Assembly: GCA_963555705.1 (NCBI GenBank)
Contig: OY743174.1
Location: 25,113,608-25,177,607, forward strand
DNA: 64,000 bases
Direction of reading: 5' to 3'
Origin: Ligustrum vulgare
Lineage: Eukaryota > Streptophyta > Magnoliopsida > Lamiales > Oleaceae
The notes under the pieces are model-generated. The model did no database searches. It had not been told where the DNA came from and was given only the letters and a program-made list of their open reading frames with translations. The position numbers and the translations under genes were made by a program. Shown here one piece after another: positions 1 through 11,153 of this stretch. How positions within the stretch are numbered: position 1 is the first letter of the stretch; every line of letters starts with the position of its first letter.

Positions 1-215
1 AGTCGTCGATCTATAAGGCAACTTGGATCGTGACAAATGGTATTAGAGCCGATCTCCAGTCGAAAATTGAGAACTAAGTGCTATGCGGGACAAAGTACTA
101 CGCCATAGGGTGGAGCCACTTCTTGAACTCTATCTAGAATCTCAACACCTGATAACGGATCCTTAGATGATTTAAGCGTGACGAGGACTTCGCTAGTCTA
201 ACGGGGAGGGGTGAT

Positions 216-470
216 TGTAATACCCAAGCCAGGAAAAACTTAAAAGATTTGATATGTACTACTCATACCAACTAGGTGCACCTTCTTTTTCGAAAGTCCA
301 TCATTAGAAACTCCACAGTTAAGAGTGCTTGGCTTGGAGCAATTTTATGATGGGTGACCCCTGAGAAATTTTCTCACAGAGCGTGCGAGTGAGAACAAAA
401 CATGATAAAAAGACCCATATTGGATTAGTGGGGACAATCGTCGATCTATAAGGCAACCTGGGTCGTGACA
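216..470 (+). repeat. Cassandra 3' LTR
   Basis: 255-bp LTR beginning TGTAATACCC directly after the polypurine tract and ending GTGACA. Its last 35 bases repeat positions 1-35 with few differences. The putative 5-bp target duplication after it would be GATGT (471-475); its partner is beyond the window edge. Confidence 0.8.
297..376 (+). promoter_or_regulatory. 5S rRNA-derived pol III promoter block inside the Cassandra LTR
   Basis: The stretch follows plant 5S rRNA in order: a match to the CCATCAGAACTCCGAAGTT region, then AAGAGTGCTTGG (321-332, box A-like, one change from AAGCGTGCTTGG), a spacer, and GATGGGTGACCC (349-360, box C). This is a promoter borrowed from 5S rRNA, not a functional 5S gene. 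In Cassandra such blocks are thought to drive RNA polymerase III transcription. Substitutions outside the boxes are frequent, so activity is uncertain. Confidence 0.8.
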
Positions 471-577
471 GATGTTATCTTAGTAATGAAAAATGAAGAT
501 CTCTAGAATGCCAAATGTGCATTTTCAAATAGTCACATTATGTTGAAAATATTCTTTAAAAAATTAGTAATTATGAT
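471..577 (+). pseudogene. Ty1/copia reverse transcriptase fragment (left flank of the nested stack)
   Basis: Frame +1 from 471 reads DVILVMKNEDL, a stop, then NAKCAF. A one-base frame change later it reads SHYVENIL-KISNYD. This fits the RT C-terminal stretch of copia elements (DVILGMKI...QSHYVEKIL-KFN). The reading continues across the insertion at 17933 as VGVSRTSIDIS, so the two flanks are the same protein. Stops and frameshifts show it is dead. The rest of the element (gag, integrase, early RT) lies left of the window or was displaced by the Cassandra element. Confidence 0.75.
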
Positions 578-677
578 TGATAAGTGTACTTTACACACTT
601 ATTTTGCTTTTAAATTGACAATTTAATTGACAAATTGAGCAAATTTCTACTTATAAATTGTGTTTATCTTGTACAAT

Positions 678-2335
678 TGTTAAGTGCATTTTTATACACT
701 TTTTATACCTTTAAACTAGCATATTTTGGAATATATTAAGCAAATATCTACTAATTTATGCATATTTTTATGTTTAAACAGGTTAATGTCCAAGTTTGAG
801 GCCAAAAATCACAAAAGGAGTGAAGATTTTGCTGAAATTCCAAGCTTGGGGACCATTTAGTCACTTCCGGGAAGTCTTGAACGAGCTGTACAATTAAACG
901 AGGGACCAAATTTCAAAATTTCAAAAGTTGAAGGACCAAAAGTGCAATTTTAGAAGGACCTACTTGAAAGAAATATGAAAATTTGGGGACTAAATTGCTT
1001 GAGATTAAAAGATGGAGGACTCGATGGCAATTACGGAAGGGACTAAGCTGCAAAATAACCCTCCAGATGAGTCACGCGAACGCGTGGCTCGAACCAAGCC
1101 GCGCATGTGAACCACGGCTCGAAACAGACCTGAGACAAAAGTTGGTCCAGATTTTGTACCGTTCGCGGTCACGCGGATATAAAACAAAAAAAAAATAACA
1201 AAAATGTCCGAGCCGGACTGGGTCAACCTGGCTGACCCGGTTCGGCCCAGGATGTTGAAGTACGCGAATCCTTGCATTTTTTGGGATTTTTGGATCAATT
1301 TGGAGCTAGTATAAATAGTTTTCACTCCCATTTTGCTAGTGTTAGGTTTTATTCTTGCCCCTTTTCACTTTTCTTGTATTTTTCTTTTGATTATTGCTCT
1401 TTAATTCTTGTTGTTTAATGTTTTAAGTTAAGAAATTATTGTGTTTTACTTGTTTTCCTTATTTCCAAGCTTGTTATTGTTGTTTTTTTACCTTTTATCT
1501 AAGAACCCATTGCATTTATGATACATTTATGGCATTATGAGTTGAATTGTTGAGAATATTAATGTATGGTAGAGAAATTTAATTCAAAGTAAAGAAATAC
1601 TTGAGCATTTATTCCAAAACTCTACAAAACGAGGAATTTTCTTTATTACCTTGTTTTTAATCTTTATTTAGAGTATTGTTGATGTGTTTATGTGGTTTGT
1701 TAAATGTTGTTGCTGTTAATTATGGGTAAATGTTATTGTGTCGGAATGTTTGATTAGTTTAATTTTATTTAAGCATTTTAAGTAGTTTTTAGATTTTTGG
1801 TATTTATGTTTATGTGTTTATGATTATGAATGTTGTTTTAGGTTTTTGTAACTTTTAAATGTTTGTTACAATTTTAAGTTGTAATTGGAATTTACTACAC
1901 AAGTTAGGTGATTTTAAAATTTCTCATGTAATTTGGTTGATTAATTAACTACCACTAATTGATTTTTGAAAAGAAGAAATTAGTATAGTTATGAAAACTA
2001 AATTCACTTTGTTTTATGTTATGTAACTTATTTTAATTATCAAATTTATATTTTCATCAAGTTATTTAGATTAATTAGTTTTATTCTAAGTTTTATTTTG
2101 TTATCTATTTGCTTTAGTTAACTAGTTTTCATATTGTCATGTTTCTTATTTGTGTCACTTAGTTAGTAATTCACCACCAAACCAAATTTTTATATTACTT
2201 GACTTTTCTTTTAAAATGAAATCAATAATTTTACAAATCACTCAATCCTCGTGGGTACGATAACCCGGACTTTTCGAGTCCACTTTACTACTTGAACGCG
2301 GACCGTGCACTTGCGGTATACGATTATAGTGAACA
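678..2335 (+). repeat. Athila 5' LTR
   Basis: 1,658-bp LTR starting TGTTAAGTGCATT and ending AGTGAACA. It matches 11154-16455 once the Helitron there is removed. By eye the first ~480 bp differ from the 3' LTR at roughly 5% of sites, while about 650 bp of the later half differ at roughly 1%. The 5' half contains the pair CACGCGAACGCGTGG near 1071. Confidence 0.9.
1310..1317 (+). promoter_or_regulatory. TATA box of the Athila LTR promoter
   Basis: TATAAATA in the LTR, about 630 bp from its start. It follows a GC-rich block and is followed by a pyrimidine-rich region typical of a transcription start and R region. The same sequence is in the 3' LTR near 11807. Inferred from position and sequence only. 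Confidence 0.5.
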
Positions 2336-2341
2336 AGTTTT

Positions 2342-2359
2342 TGGCGCCATTGCCGAGAA
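2342..2359 (+). other. Primer-binding site (tRNA-Asp type)
   Basis: TGGCGCCATTGCCGAGAA starts six bases after the 5' LTR. It is complementary to the 3' end of plant tRNA-Asp apart from two changes (usual element sequence TGGCGCCGTTGCCGGGGA). This PBS type is usual in Athila/Tat elements. Confidence 0.8.
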
Positions 2360-2467
2360 TTGATTTTATTTGTACTAAATGCATTGATTTTTGTTAATTG
2401 AATTGTCTTCTCATTCTCATCTCTTTCTTCTTTTTATTTTCATTTTCTAGGTACTCTTGCCTTGTTT

Positions 2468-3636
2468 ATGCAACAATGTCCGACTTGGGACATTCTTTCA
2501 TTTGATCCCGAACCCGAACGAACTTTTAGGAGGAGGATTAGGGAAAGAAGAGAACAAGTTGGACAACAAAAAATACAAGGCAATATGGGGGACAACAACC
2601 AAGGTGGTGCCAATTCCACTATTGATGAAGATGATAGACCAATGGGGCAATTCATGGTCCCTCTCATCACTCAAAATCGAGGAAGCATCACATGTCCCCC
2701 ATTTGGACGTCCGGACTTTCATCTAAAGCTGAATGTGATAAATCTCTTCAAGGGGCATCTGCAATTCTATGGAATGATCGAGGAGAATCCATTTACTCAC
2801 GTCTTGCGGTTTTTGGAGATGTGTAGTAACTTTGATTATCCGAGAAGTAGCAAGGAGGCTATCAACATGCGGTTATTTCCACATACCCTTAGAGATGGAG
2901 TTCATGAAAGGTTAGATGCCACCCAGTTGGAAGTATTACAACATGGCATGATCTTGCTCAAAAGTTCACTACAAAATACTTTCCTCCGTCAAAAGTGGCT
3001 AAATTGAAGAATGATATCTCCACATTTCGACAACTTGACACCGAATGTTTCTATGAGGCATGGAAAGACTCAAGGAGATGTTGAGGAAATGTCCAAATCA
3101 TGGGTTCACCAAGCAAATACAAGTTCAATATTTCTATCTTGGGATGAATCCATCTAGTCGAGTGACGGTTGATTCGGCCTCCAATGGAGCTATCGCTACA
3201 AAATCACCTAATGAGGCAATTGAGCTCTTTGAGAGGATGGCTGGTCACAAGTCTACTTGGCCAACCGACCGCATGGTACCAAAGAAAGTCGCGGGAATTC
3301 ATGAAGTTGATGCACATGCGGCTTTGTCGGCAAAGATGGACCTTCTATTCAATAAGTGTGATGATTTGTCTTCTCAACATATGGTAAAAGCAATCTACCC
3401 TCCTATTTCTATTTGTGATGTATGTGGAGCAACACACAAGGTTGAGGAATGTCCCATGCTCAAAATGGCTTCTACTTCAAATGAGCAAGTGAATTATGTT
3501 CAAAATTTCAACCGACCACAAGGCAATCCTTACTCCAACACATACAATCCGGGTTGGAGGAATCATCCGAATTTTTCCTGGTCCAACAATCAAAATCAAG
3601 TAAATCCTCCCAGTTTTGTTCAACCTCCACTACCCT
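2468..3636 (+). pseudogene. Athila gag, frameshifted
   Basis: Two overlapping-frame parts. 2468-3007 holds the N-terminal Gag with the retrotransposon Gag core (LEMCSNFDYP...AINMRLFPHTLRD). The core continues in another frame as KVAKLKNDISTFRQLD to about 3062. 3060-3636 then carries ERLKEMLRKCPNHG...YFYLGMNPSSR and a zinc-knuckle-like CDVCGATHKVEEC (about 3415-3453). A stop at 3634-3636 separates it from the protease part. At least two frame changes are needed, so no full Gag can be made. Gag would form the virus-like particle in the cytoplasm. Confidence 0.8.
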
Positions 3637-3668
3637 AAGAGAAGAAGCCTTCTATTGAGGAGATACTC

Positions 3669-4586
3669 ATGCAATATATGAACAAGACCTATACTATTCT
3701 CCAAAATCAAGCGGCTTCTATCAAAAACCTTGAAACTCAAGTTGGGAAATTGGTAAAAATGATGACGGAGAGACAACAAGGAGCCTTTCCAAGCAATACC
3801 GAGATTAATCCAAGGGAAAATGTGCAAGCCATCACTACAAGAAGTGGAATTCAATTACCGGAAATCACGGTAAAGCAACATGTGGCACAACCCGAGATGA
3901 AGGAAAAAGGTAATGAACATGTGGAGGAGGCGAATGAAAGTGATGCAACATTGAAGGAAACTGGGGAGACTTCAACAAAGATGCCTACTCCGGTGAAATC
4001 TTATATGCCCCCCATTCCTTTTTCGCAAAGACTCCAAAAGCACAAGGTGGATACACAATTTGGTAAATTTCTTGAAGTCTTCAAGAAACTTCACATCAAC
4101 ATACCATTTGCCGATGCATTAGCACAAATTCCTAGCTATGCAAAGTTTATGAAAGACATCCTTTCAAACAAAAGGAGGCTAGAAGATCATGAAACTGTGA
4201 TGCTCACGGAAGGATGTAGTGCCATACTACAAAACAAATTGCCTTCAAAAATCAAAGATCCAGGGAGTTTTACTATTCTTTGTACTATTGGTGATTTAAC
4301 TTTTGGAAAAGCATTATGTGTTCTTGGTACTAGTATTAATTTGATGCATTTGTCTATTTTAAGGAGATTGAGCATGGGAGAGGTGAAGCCAACCACAGTT
4401 TCATTGCAATTGGCCGATCACTCTATTAAGCACCTGTGTGGTATTGTTGAGGATGTGCTAATCAAGGTGGACAAATTCATCTTCCCCGCCGATTTTATCA
4501 TTCTTGATATTGAGGAAGACCTTGATATCCCAATCATCTTGGGAAGACCCTTCCTAGCAATTGGTCGGGCTTTAATAGATGTGTAA
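3669..4586 (+). pseudogene. Athila Gag C-terminus and aspartic protease, catalytic Asp lost
   Basis: 305-residue open stretch. A coiled N-terminal part (QNQAASIKNLETQVGKLV) is followed by a variable linker, the conserved block FADALAQIPSYAKFMKDIL, and a retropepsin-like domain from about residue 200. Where family members have a D-L-G-A-S active site, this copy reads V-L-G-T-S. Codon 218 (4320-4322) is GTT where the family has GAT, so the protease should be inactive. The later flap and ILGRPFLA region is intact. An in-frame TAA at 4584-4586 separates it from the reverse transcriptase part. Confidence 0.8.
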
Positions 4587-4595
4587 GGAGGCAAA

Positions 4596-5606
4596 TTGAT
4601 ATTGAGGGTTCAAGATGAGCAAATCATATTCGACATCATGAAATTCATTAAGTATCCCACCGAGGTAAATTTATGCTCCCGAGTAGACATCATTGATCAA
4701 GAAGTGGCTACATCATTCATCTATGGATCATCTAAGGATCACCTTGAGACTTGCATTGCTCATTCTATAATCACTAAGGGAGAGGGTGATTTAAACATTG
4801 GAAGGATGTCACAACACTTGGAGGCTTCCAAATTCTATCCCTTCAAGAAGAGGCCATATTTTGAACAATTGGGAGAGAGCTCTTCTCCTTCACTACCCTC
4901 CATTCAACAAGCCCCAACTCTTGAACTCAAACCTCTTCCATCACATTTTAGGTATGCATACTTGGGCAATTCTTCTATCCTTCCGGTTATTATCTCTAAT
5001 TTGTTGAATGAAGTGGAGGAAGACAAACTACTTGAGGTGTTGAAAATGTATAAAATGGCTATTGGGTGGACTATGGAGGATATCAAGGGTATTAGCCCTA
5101 CTTTATGCATGCATAAAATCCTCATGGAAGATAACTTCAAACCAACGGTGGATCACCAAATCCAAACATGAAAGAAGTGGTGAAATCCGAGGTATTGAAG
5201 TGGTTGGATGCGGGAATTATCTATCCAATCTCGGATAGTGCATGGGTGAGTTCGGTCCAATGTGTTCAAAGAAAGGAGGTGTCACTGTGGTTGAAAATGA
5301 AAACAATGAGCTTATTCCTACAAGGCCCGTGACCGGATGGAGAGTGTACATTGACTACCGAAAGTTGAACAATGCTACTAGAAAAGATCACTTCCCTCTC
5401 CCCTTTATTGATCAAATACTTGAGAGGTTGGCGGGGCATTCCCATTATTGTTTCTTGGAAGGATACTCGGGCTACAATCAAATATTAATAGCCCCCGAAG
5501 ATCAAGAGAAGACCATCTTCACATGTCCATATGGGACTTTTGCTTATAGGAGGATGTCGTTTGATCTTTGCAATGCACCGGCTACTTTTCAACGTTGTAT
5601 GATGGC
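4596..5606 (+). pseudogene. Athila reverse transcriptase, N-terminal half, frameshifted
   Basis: 4596-5171 is the PR-RT linker and start of RT, ending in ISPTLCMHKILMEDN. A small deletion near 5156 shifts the frame. The next piece (5168 on) reads KEVLKWLDAGIIYPISDSAWV. A one-base loss near 5264 shifts it again to 5242-5606, which carries GWRVYIDYRKLNNATRKDHF, GYSGYNQI and CPYGTFAYRRM. The frame is then cut at 5606 by the solo LTR, inside the stretch before the FMDD active site. The domain resumes at 7131. Confidence 0.8.
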
Positions 5607-7125
5607 TATTGAGTGCATTTTACATGCATATTTCATATATTTTTAGTAATACTTTTGGAGTAATTTGGACAAATACCTACTCAATTGTGCATATTTTGTG
5701 GTTAAATAGGTTTAACAATCAACTTCATGGAGAAAGCACAAGAAAGAAGCTAAATGGATGAATACTTGAAGAAATTGAGGAGAAAAGAGTCAAATCCATC
5801 AAAGACTCAAAGTTTGGGGACCAAGTTGATCTACATTGAAAGTTGGAGGACCCAATTGCAAATCATCAAAAGAGGATCAAGCTGCAAAACATCACTCAGG
5901 TCAACCACGCGATCGCGTGGTTATGCACATGTCGCGTTCGCGAAGTCAGGTATAAACTCAACCCGAGAGTTTTTCACCTCAACCACGCGATCGCGAAGTA
6001 CTCTGCCACGCGATCGCGTGATCATAAAATGGAGCAATAATCTGGTGCGACCCGGTGCGGCCCAAAAGCTGTTATACGCGGATCTACGCGATTTTGGGTA
6101 TATTTTGAGTGATTTTGGGTATTTTTGAGGTATTCTTTCCCCCATTTTTTAAGAAGAAACCCTAGCTCTCTCTTTCTCTTTTATTTTATCTCTTTCTATC
6201 TTGTAATTTCTCTTGTAAGTTGTATAGTTTTGTTGATGAATATTGAATTGGGGAGAAATACCAACATTATTGTGGAAGAATAGTGATATTTTGAAGCAAG
6301 AATCATTGGTGAAGGGAAGTGTTTTTGCTTAATCCTCATATTTCTTTATTTACTTTAATCCATTGTTGAAATGATGTATTTAATTCTTGAATTTCATTGT
6401 TATTTCATCATGGGCTAAACTATTTTGTATTGGGATGATTGATGAAGTTTGACCTAGCTTAGTTAATTTTAATGCTTGTATTAAGAATTTAAGCTTTTTA
6501 TTATCTTGTGCATTTATTGTTGTATTTATTGACTAGCATTTATTGTGGCCACATTTATGCTTAGGTTTCATGGATGTGCAATTATTGATAAATTGTTGTG
6601 TATTCTAGATCAATACAATATTTGCTCTAGGTTCTTGTTTAGGATAGAGATATACCTAAAACCCTAGATGACCCATTGAGCTATTTTCACAAAGATTTAA
6701 TGCAATTGGTGTGTTTTTAATCGACATAGAGATATAATAGGTTAATGCGACTAATTAAGGTTGATTTCACTCTAGAGAGGTAATTGGCTAAGCTTGGAAA
6801 ATCAGGTCTAACATGATTAATGAATTGCATTTCTATTTTCTTGTGATAATTCAATTAGGTAATGGTCAAGTGGAATCAAGAATCCCGACACTCCTTTATC
6901 ATCTATTCATCACCATTTTTCTAGTTATTTATTTACATTTGCAACTTTAATTCTAGTACGAGAACATTCTCAATCAAATCTTTATTGTGTGTGTTTCTTG
7001 TTAAAATTAATTATACTAGAGTGTAGTTGAAATAGACAATCCTTGTGGGATCGATAAACCGGACTCAATTAGTCCACTATCACTTGTATGCGACTCGTGC
7101 ACTTGCGGTGTGTTTCTAGCGAACA
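5607..7125 (+). mobile_element. Solo LTR inserted in the Athila reverse transcriptase
   Basis: 1,519-bp LTR. It begins TATTGAGTGC (a mutated TGTTGAG start) and ends TCTAGCGAACA, with perfect TSDs ATGGC at 5602-5606 and 7126-7130. Removing it and one TSD restores the RT reading frame exactly. It is the same family as the solo LTR at 578-17927. It contains three GCGATCGCG palindromes (near 5908, 5985 and 6007) in a 120-bp patch. No internal region remains, so it formed by LTR-LTR recombination after insertion. Confidence 0.9.
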
Positions 7126-9342
7126 ATGGCCATATTCTCCGACATGGTGAAAAAATTCATCGAGGTATTCATGGATGATTTTTCAGTTTTTGGTTCTTCT
7201 TTTGATGAATGCTTTGATAATCTTGATTTAGTGTTGAAAAGATGTGAAGAAAGCAATTTAGTACTTAATTGGGAGAAATGTCATTTTATGGTAAGAGAGG
7301 GCATTGTACTTGGTCACTGGATTTCACAAGGGGGGATTGAGGTTGATAAAGTCAAAATCCAAGTTATTGAGAAATTGCCTTCTACTACTTCGGTGAAAGG
7401 CATAAGGAGTTTCTTGGGGCATGCGGGTTTCTATAGGAGATTCATCAAGGATTTCTCTAAAATCACTAAGCCTCTTTGTTCTCTACTTGAGAAGAACAAC
7501 ACTTTCCATTTCTCTCAAGAGTGTCTATTGGCTTTCAACACTCTTAAGGAGAGGCTTATCTCGGCTCCTATTATTGTGGCTCCGGATTGGAGCTTACCAT
7601 TTGAGCTCATGTGTGATGCTAGTAATTATGCCGTGGGAGCGGTTTTGGGGCAAAGGAGACGTAAAGTATTGCATGTGATATACTATGCAAGCCGAACATT
7701 GAGTGATGCTCAATTGAATTATGCCACAACCGAAAAAGAGATGCTTGCCGTGGTCTTTTCCTTTGACAAATTTCAATCTTATCTCATCGGCTCAAAGGTA
7801 ATTGTCTATACCGATCACTCCGCTCTAAAATACTTGCTTTCTAAGAAGGATGCGAAGCCAAGATTGATTAGATGGGTCATTCTCTTGCAAGAATTTGATT
7901 TGAAAATCCGTGATAAAAAGGGAGCGGATAATCTTGTAGCCGATCATTTACCTAGGCTTGATCAACCTAAAGAATTGGGAGTAGAGGAAATCAATGAAGC
8001 CTTTCCGGATGAACAACTATTGCATGTCAAACATCTTCTCCAAATGTTCGAAGTACCATGGTATGCGGACTTCGTGAATTTCCTTGTAAGTGGTATTCTT
8101 CCCCCGAATTTCTCTTGTCAACAAAAGAAGAAATTCTTTGCCGATGTGAAACATTATTTTTGGGATGAGCCATATTTATTCAAGAGGGGGTCGGACCAAA
8201 TTATTAGAAGATGTGTTCCCGAGGAAGAAATGGAAGCAATTCTTGATAGGTGTCATTCATCACCTTATGGGGGTCATTTTGGAGCTTCCAAAACCGCCTC
8301 AAAGGTTCTTCAATCGGGATTCTATTGGCCAACTTTGTTCAAGGATGCTTATACCTTAGTATCCAAATGTGATAGATGCCAAAGGAGTGGGAATATCTCT
8401 CGGCGTAATGAAATTCCATTGACTTCCATCTTGGAAGTGGAGATTTTTTATGTTTGGGGAATTGATTTCATGGGGCCATTTCCATCCTCGTTCTCAAATC
8501 AATATATTTTGGTGGCAGTGGACTATGTTTCTAAATGGGTAGAGGCGGTGGCACTGCCTACTAATGATGCTCGGGTGGTTGTCAATTTTCTCAAAAAGAA
8601 CATTTTTAAACGCTTTGGAACCCCCCGACTCATCATTAGTGATGGAGGCAAACACTTTTGCAATCGCCTCCTTGACTCACTTTTGTCAAAGTATGGAGTG
8701 AAGCACCGAGTAGCCACACATTACCATCCCCAAACAAGTGGCCAAGTGGAGATCTCAAATCGAGAGTTGAAAATAATTCTTGAGATGACGGTGAATACAT
8801 CAAGGAAAGATTGGTCGAGGAAGCTAGATGATGCATTATGGGCTTATCGCACCGCATTCAAGACTCCTATTGGTATGTCTCCATTTTTTCTTGTTTTTGG
8901 AAAATCATGTCATCTCCCCGTTGAACTTGAACATAGAGCATTTTGGGCTACACGAACATTAAAATTTGATGCAAAATTAATTGGTGAGAAGAGGTTGCTT
9001 CAACTCAATGAACTTGATGAATTTCGCCTCAACTCATATGAAAATGCTCGCATCTATAAGGAGAGGACCAAGAAATGGCATGATAACCACATTGTGAAGA
9101 GAGATTTCAAAGTTGGGCAACAAGTTATTCTATTCAACTCCCGACTTCGATTATTCCCCGGAAAGCTTCGATCCTGTTGGTGGGGGCCATTCACAATTTC
9201 TCAAAATTTTCCCCATGGAGCTATTGAGCTATATCATCCTGAAAATGGACATTTCAAAGTCAACGAGCAAAGATTGAAACCATTCTTGGAAGGGGAACCC
9301 TCGGAGGAAAAGTCATCATTTCTCCTCAATGCTCCCGAATGA
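7126..9342 (+). CDS. Athila pol C-terminal part: RT catalytic core, RNase H, integrase
   Basis: Open for 738 codons. The first ATG is in the target duplication of the upstream solo LTR and is not a natural start; the family's polyprotein is continuous here. Visible in order: RT active site FMDD (residues 15-18); RNase H with D164 ([10 protein letters not shown]), E of TTEKEM and D of YTDHSALKY; the integrase HHCC zinc-binding region ending CDRCQRSG; the integrase core with D447, D506 and E542 (D-58-D-35-E spacing); and a GPY-like C-terminal module (GPFTISQ...). All catalytic residues appear intact although the upstream parts are dead. It would copy and integrate element RNA only as part of a longer polyprotein. 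Confidence 0.8.
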   Translation: MAIFSDMVKKFIEVFMDDFSVFGSSFDECFDNLDLVLKRCEESNLVLNWEKCHFMVREGIVLGHWISQGGIEVDKVKIQVIEKLPSTTSVKGIRSFLGHAGFYRRFIKDFSKITKPLCSLLEKNNTFHFSQECLLAFNTLKERLISAPIIVAPDWSLPFELMCDASNYAVGAVLGQRRRKVLHVIYYASRTLSDAQLNYATTEKEMLAVVFSFDKFQSYLIGSKVIVYTDHSALKYLLSKKDAKPRLIRWVILLQEFDLKIRDKKGADNLVADHLPRLDQPKELGVEEINEAFPDEQLLHVKHLLQMFEVPWYADFVNFLVSGILPPNFSCQQKKKFFADVKHYFWDEPYLFKRGSDQIIRRCVPEEEMEAILDRCHSSPYGGHFGASKTASKVLQSGFYWPTLFKDAYTLVSKCDRCQRSGNISRRNEIPLTSILEVEIFYVWGIDFMGPFPSSFSNQYILVAVDYVSKWVEAVALPTNDARVVVNFLKKNIFKRFGTPRLIISDGGKHFCNRLLDSLLSKYGVKHRVATHYHPQTSGQVEISNRELKIILEMTVNTSRKDWSRKLDDALWAYRTAFKTPIGMSPFFLVFGKSCHLPVELEHRAFWATRTLKFDAKLIGEKRLLQLNELDEFRLNSYENARIYKERTKKWHDNHIVKRDFKVGQQVILFNSRLRLFPGKLRSCWWGPFTISQNFPHGAIELYHPENGHFKVNEQRLKPFLEGEPSEEKSSFLLNAPE

Positions 9343-11153
9343 ACATAAAAAAGTCGAGCTTATGACTTTAACCAAGCGCTTTTTGGGAGGCAACCCAAAA
9401 TTTCTTCTCTTTTGAGTTATTTGTAATTATTCACTTTACTTGTTTACTGTCTTTTTAATTAATTGTCAAACTTTTGTAGGTATCGAATTTTTTTGAAAAT
9501 CCTAAGTGACATTGTCCTCAACAAGTTTGGGGGTGAACTACATTCGACGAAAGCTTAGGTCAATTTCAAACATCACAAACAAGCATCGAATCAGGGAAGT
9601 TTCACTACCTCTTTTTTTCTTTACATGTTGTTTCTATTTTCACATTGAGGACAATGTGTAATTCAAGTTTGGGGGTGTTGACTTTATTTTGCACTTTATC
9701 ATGTTAGACAGCCTTGCCGGCTTAAGATATTGTGATGTTTGATGTTGTTCATTTTGTTTTGGATATTGACATGCTAGACAGCCTTGTCCGTTCAAAATGA
9801 TTTGATGTTTAAAATTGCTAATTAATTCACGAATTATGATCGAATATGCTGCTTGTGCCTATTTTTATAAATTGCTTATCTATGAGTGATCATGAGTTCT
9901 CTTGAGTACAATAGTCATAACTAATTGTTGTTGAGATTTGGAATCTATTGAAGGTTGGAAAAATTTGTGAAGTAGAAAAATTAGGTTCTGAGCTTGTATT
10001 TTCAATTTTATCAACCTATCCAATTCCTTGTCAATGCTATTAATCTCTTGATCCTTTGTGAGACAAGTTTGGGGGTGGTCTAGCTGGTAAAGGAGACGGT
10101 CTAGATGTGTAGTGATTCCATGCATGCTTGATTTAAATTTGTGTGGAGTGTTGTTGACATTAGTATAAGCTAAGTGATGACCAAATGCTAGGATCTAAGC
10201 CCATTTTAATTATTGCATTGCCCTATCTCGTATCCTTTTTTACTCGAGTAATTAAGCCCGTAGGAGTATCTTGAAACTTGGTGCCTTAAGTTTGAAACTT
10301 AGGAGTCACCGGCCTAAAGCTCGCTACATAGGTCAATTAGAAAGCTTAATGAGTAGGGTACACACACACACTTTGAAAAGAAAAAAAAAAAAGAGCACAT
10401 CATCATCATTGCATTTACTTAATAAGTCTACCTCACTTCGTAGCTTTTTTTACTCGAGTTAGTAAGTCCGTAGGGGTATTTTGAAACTTGATACCCTTTG
10501 ATCTTAAAACAATCGGGGAGTTTCCGACCTAAAGCTCGCTACATGGGTCATTAGAAAGCTTAAGGGAGTGGGGAAGTCTCGAGCAATCATCATTTTAGTT
10601 TGTAGAAACCATGCATTCGTATTTGTACAAGGGCTTAGATTAATAGTGAGTTTGAATTGCTTGGTATAAACTTTAATGTTGAAGCACTCATCTAGTGGAG
10701 AGTCACTGCATATCTAGATTGTTGAGATTTTCGGTAAGTCATAACCAAGCTTTAGTGGAAAAAGAAATTTGTGAATTGAGAGTTACCTCTAGGATTGCAT
10801 CTCGGGAGAGAAAAGAAATAATATGGGGGGATGAATGTCACGAGAGGGTAAGGAATGAAATTGACCACTTAGGGTGGATAGTATTGTTTTGAAATTTATC
10901 CTTCCTACAATATTTCTTTGAACCTTAGTAACAATTGGAATTCAGTATGCACACACACACCGATCAAACATGAGATAAGCTCAACTTCTTTTTGTAGTAT
11001 TATTTTGAAAACATAATTGTGAATTAATCATGCAATTTTACACTCAAGAAAGAATTTACAAGTTATTTAGCATTGTTGATCATTCATTCATTTGCTTTTT
11101 GTGTTAGTAGATATTCTTGCTAGAGACGAGCAAGAGTTTAAGTTTGAGGTATT
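9343..11153 (+). other. Athila 3' non-coding internal region with PPT-like repeats
   Basis: 1.8 kb without a convincing ORF. AAGTTTGGGGGTG-type tracts occur near 9523, 9666 and 10065, with a weaker AAGTTTGAGGTATT at 11140-11153 just before the 3' LTR, where the functional polypurine tract should be. Such decoy tracts are a known habit of this element branch. No env-like ORF is seen. Phrases near 9702 and 9772 (CTAGACAGCCTTG-like) and around 10231-10562 are duplicated. Confidence 0.6.
10231..10562 (+). repeat. Tandem duplication in the Athila 3' region
   Basis: Two copies of roughly 120 bp, about 10231-10351 and 10441-10562. Both run from TTTTTTACTCGAGT through a GACCTAAAGCTCGCTACAT block to TTAGAAAGCTTAA. 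They are separated by a (CA)n run and an A-rich run. Function unknown. Confidence 0.6.

Larger units (their letters stand above)
1..470 (+). mobile_element. Cassandra TRIM retrotransposon (5' end cut by window edge)
   Basis: Small non-coding LTR element. The last 35 bases of a 5' LTR (ending GTGACA at 35) match the end of a full 3' LTR at 216-470. Between them are a primer-binding site at 38-50 (TGGTATTAGAGCC, one change from TGGTATCAGAGC, the initiator-Met tRNA type), a 180-bp internal region with no ORF, and a polypurine tract at 203-214. The LTR carries a 5S-rRNA-like block, which is diagnostic of Cassandra. It has no coding capacity, so it must have moved with enzymes from other elements. 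It lies in a copia reverse transcriptase, whose reading resumes immediately after 470. Confidence 0.85.

Noticed and set aside
297..376. Functional 5S rRNA gene
   Set aside because: Only the middle of 5S rRNA is present, with many substitutions, and it lies inside an LTR of a Cassandra element.
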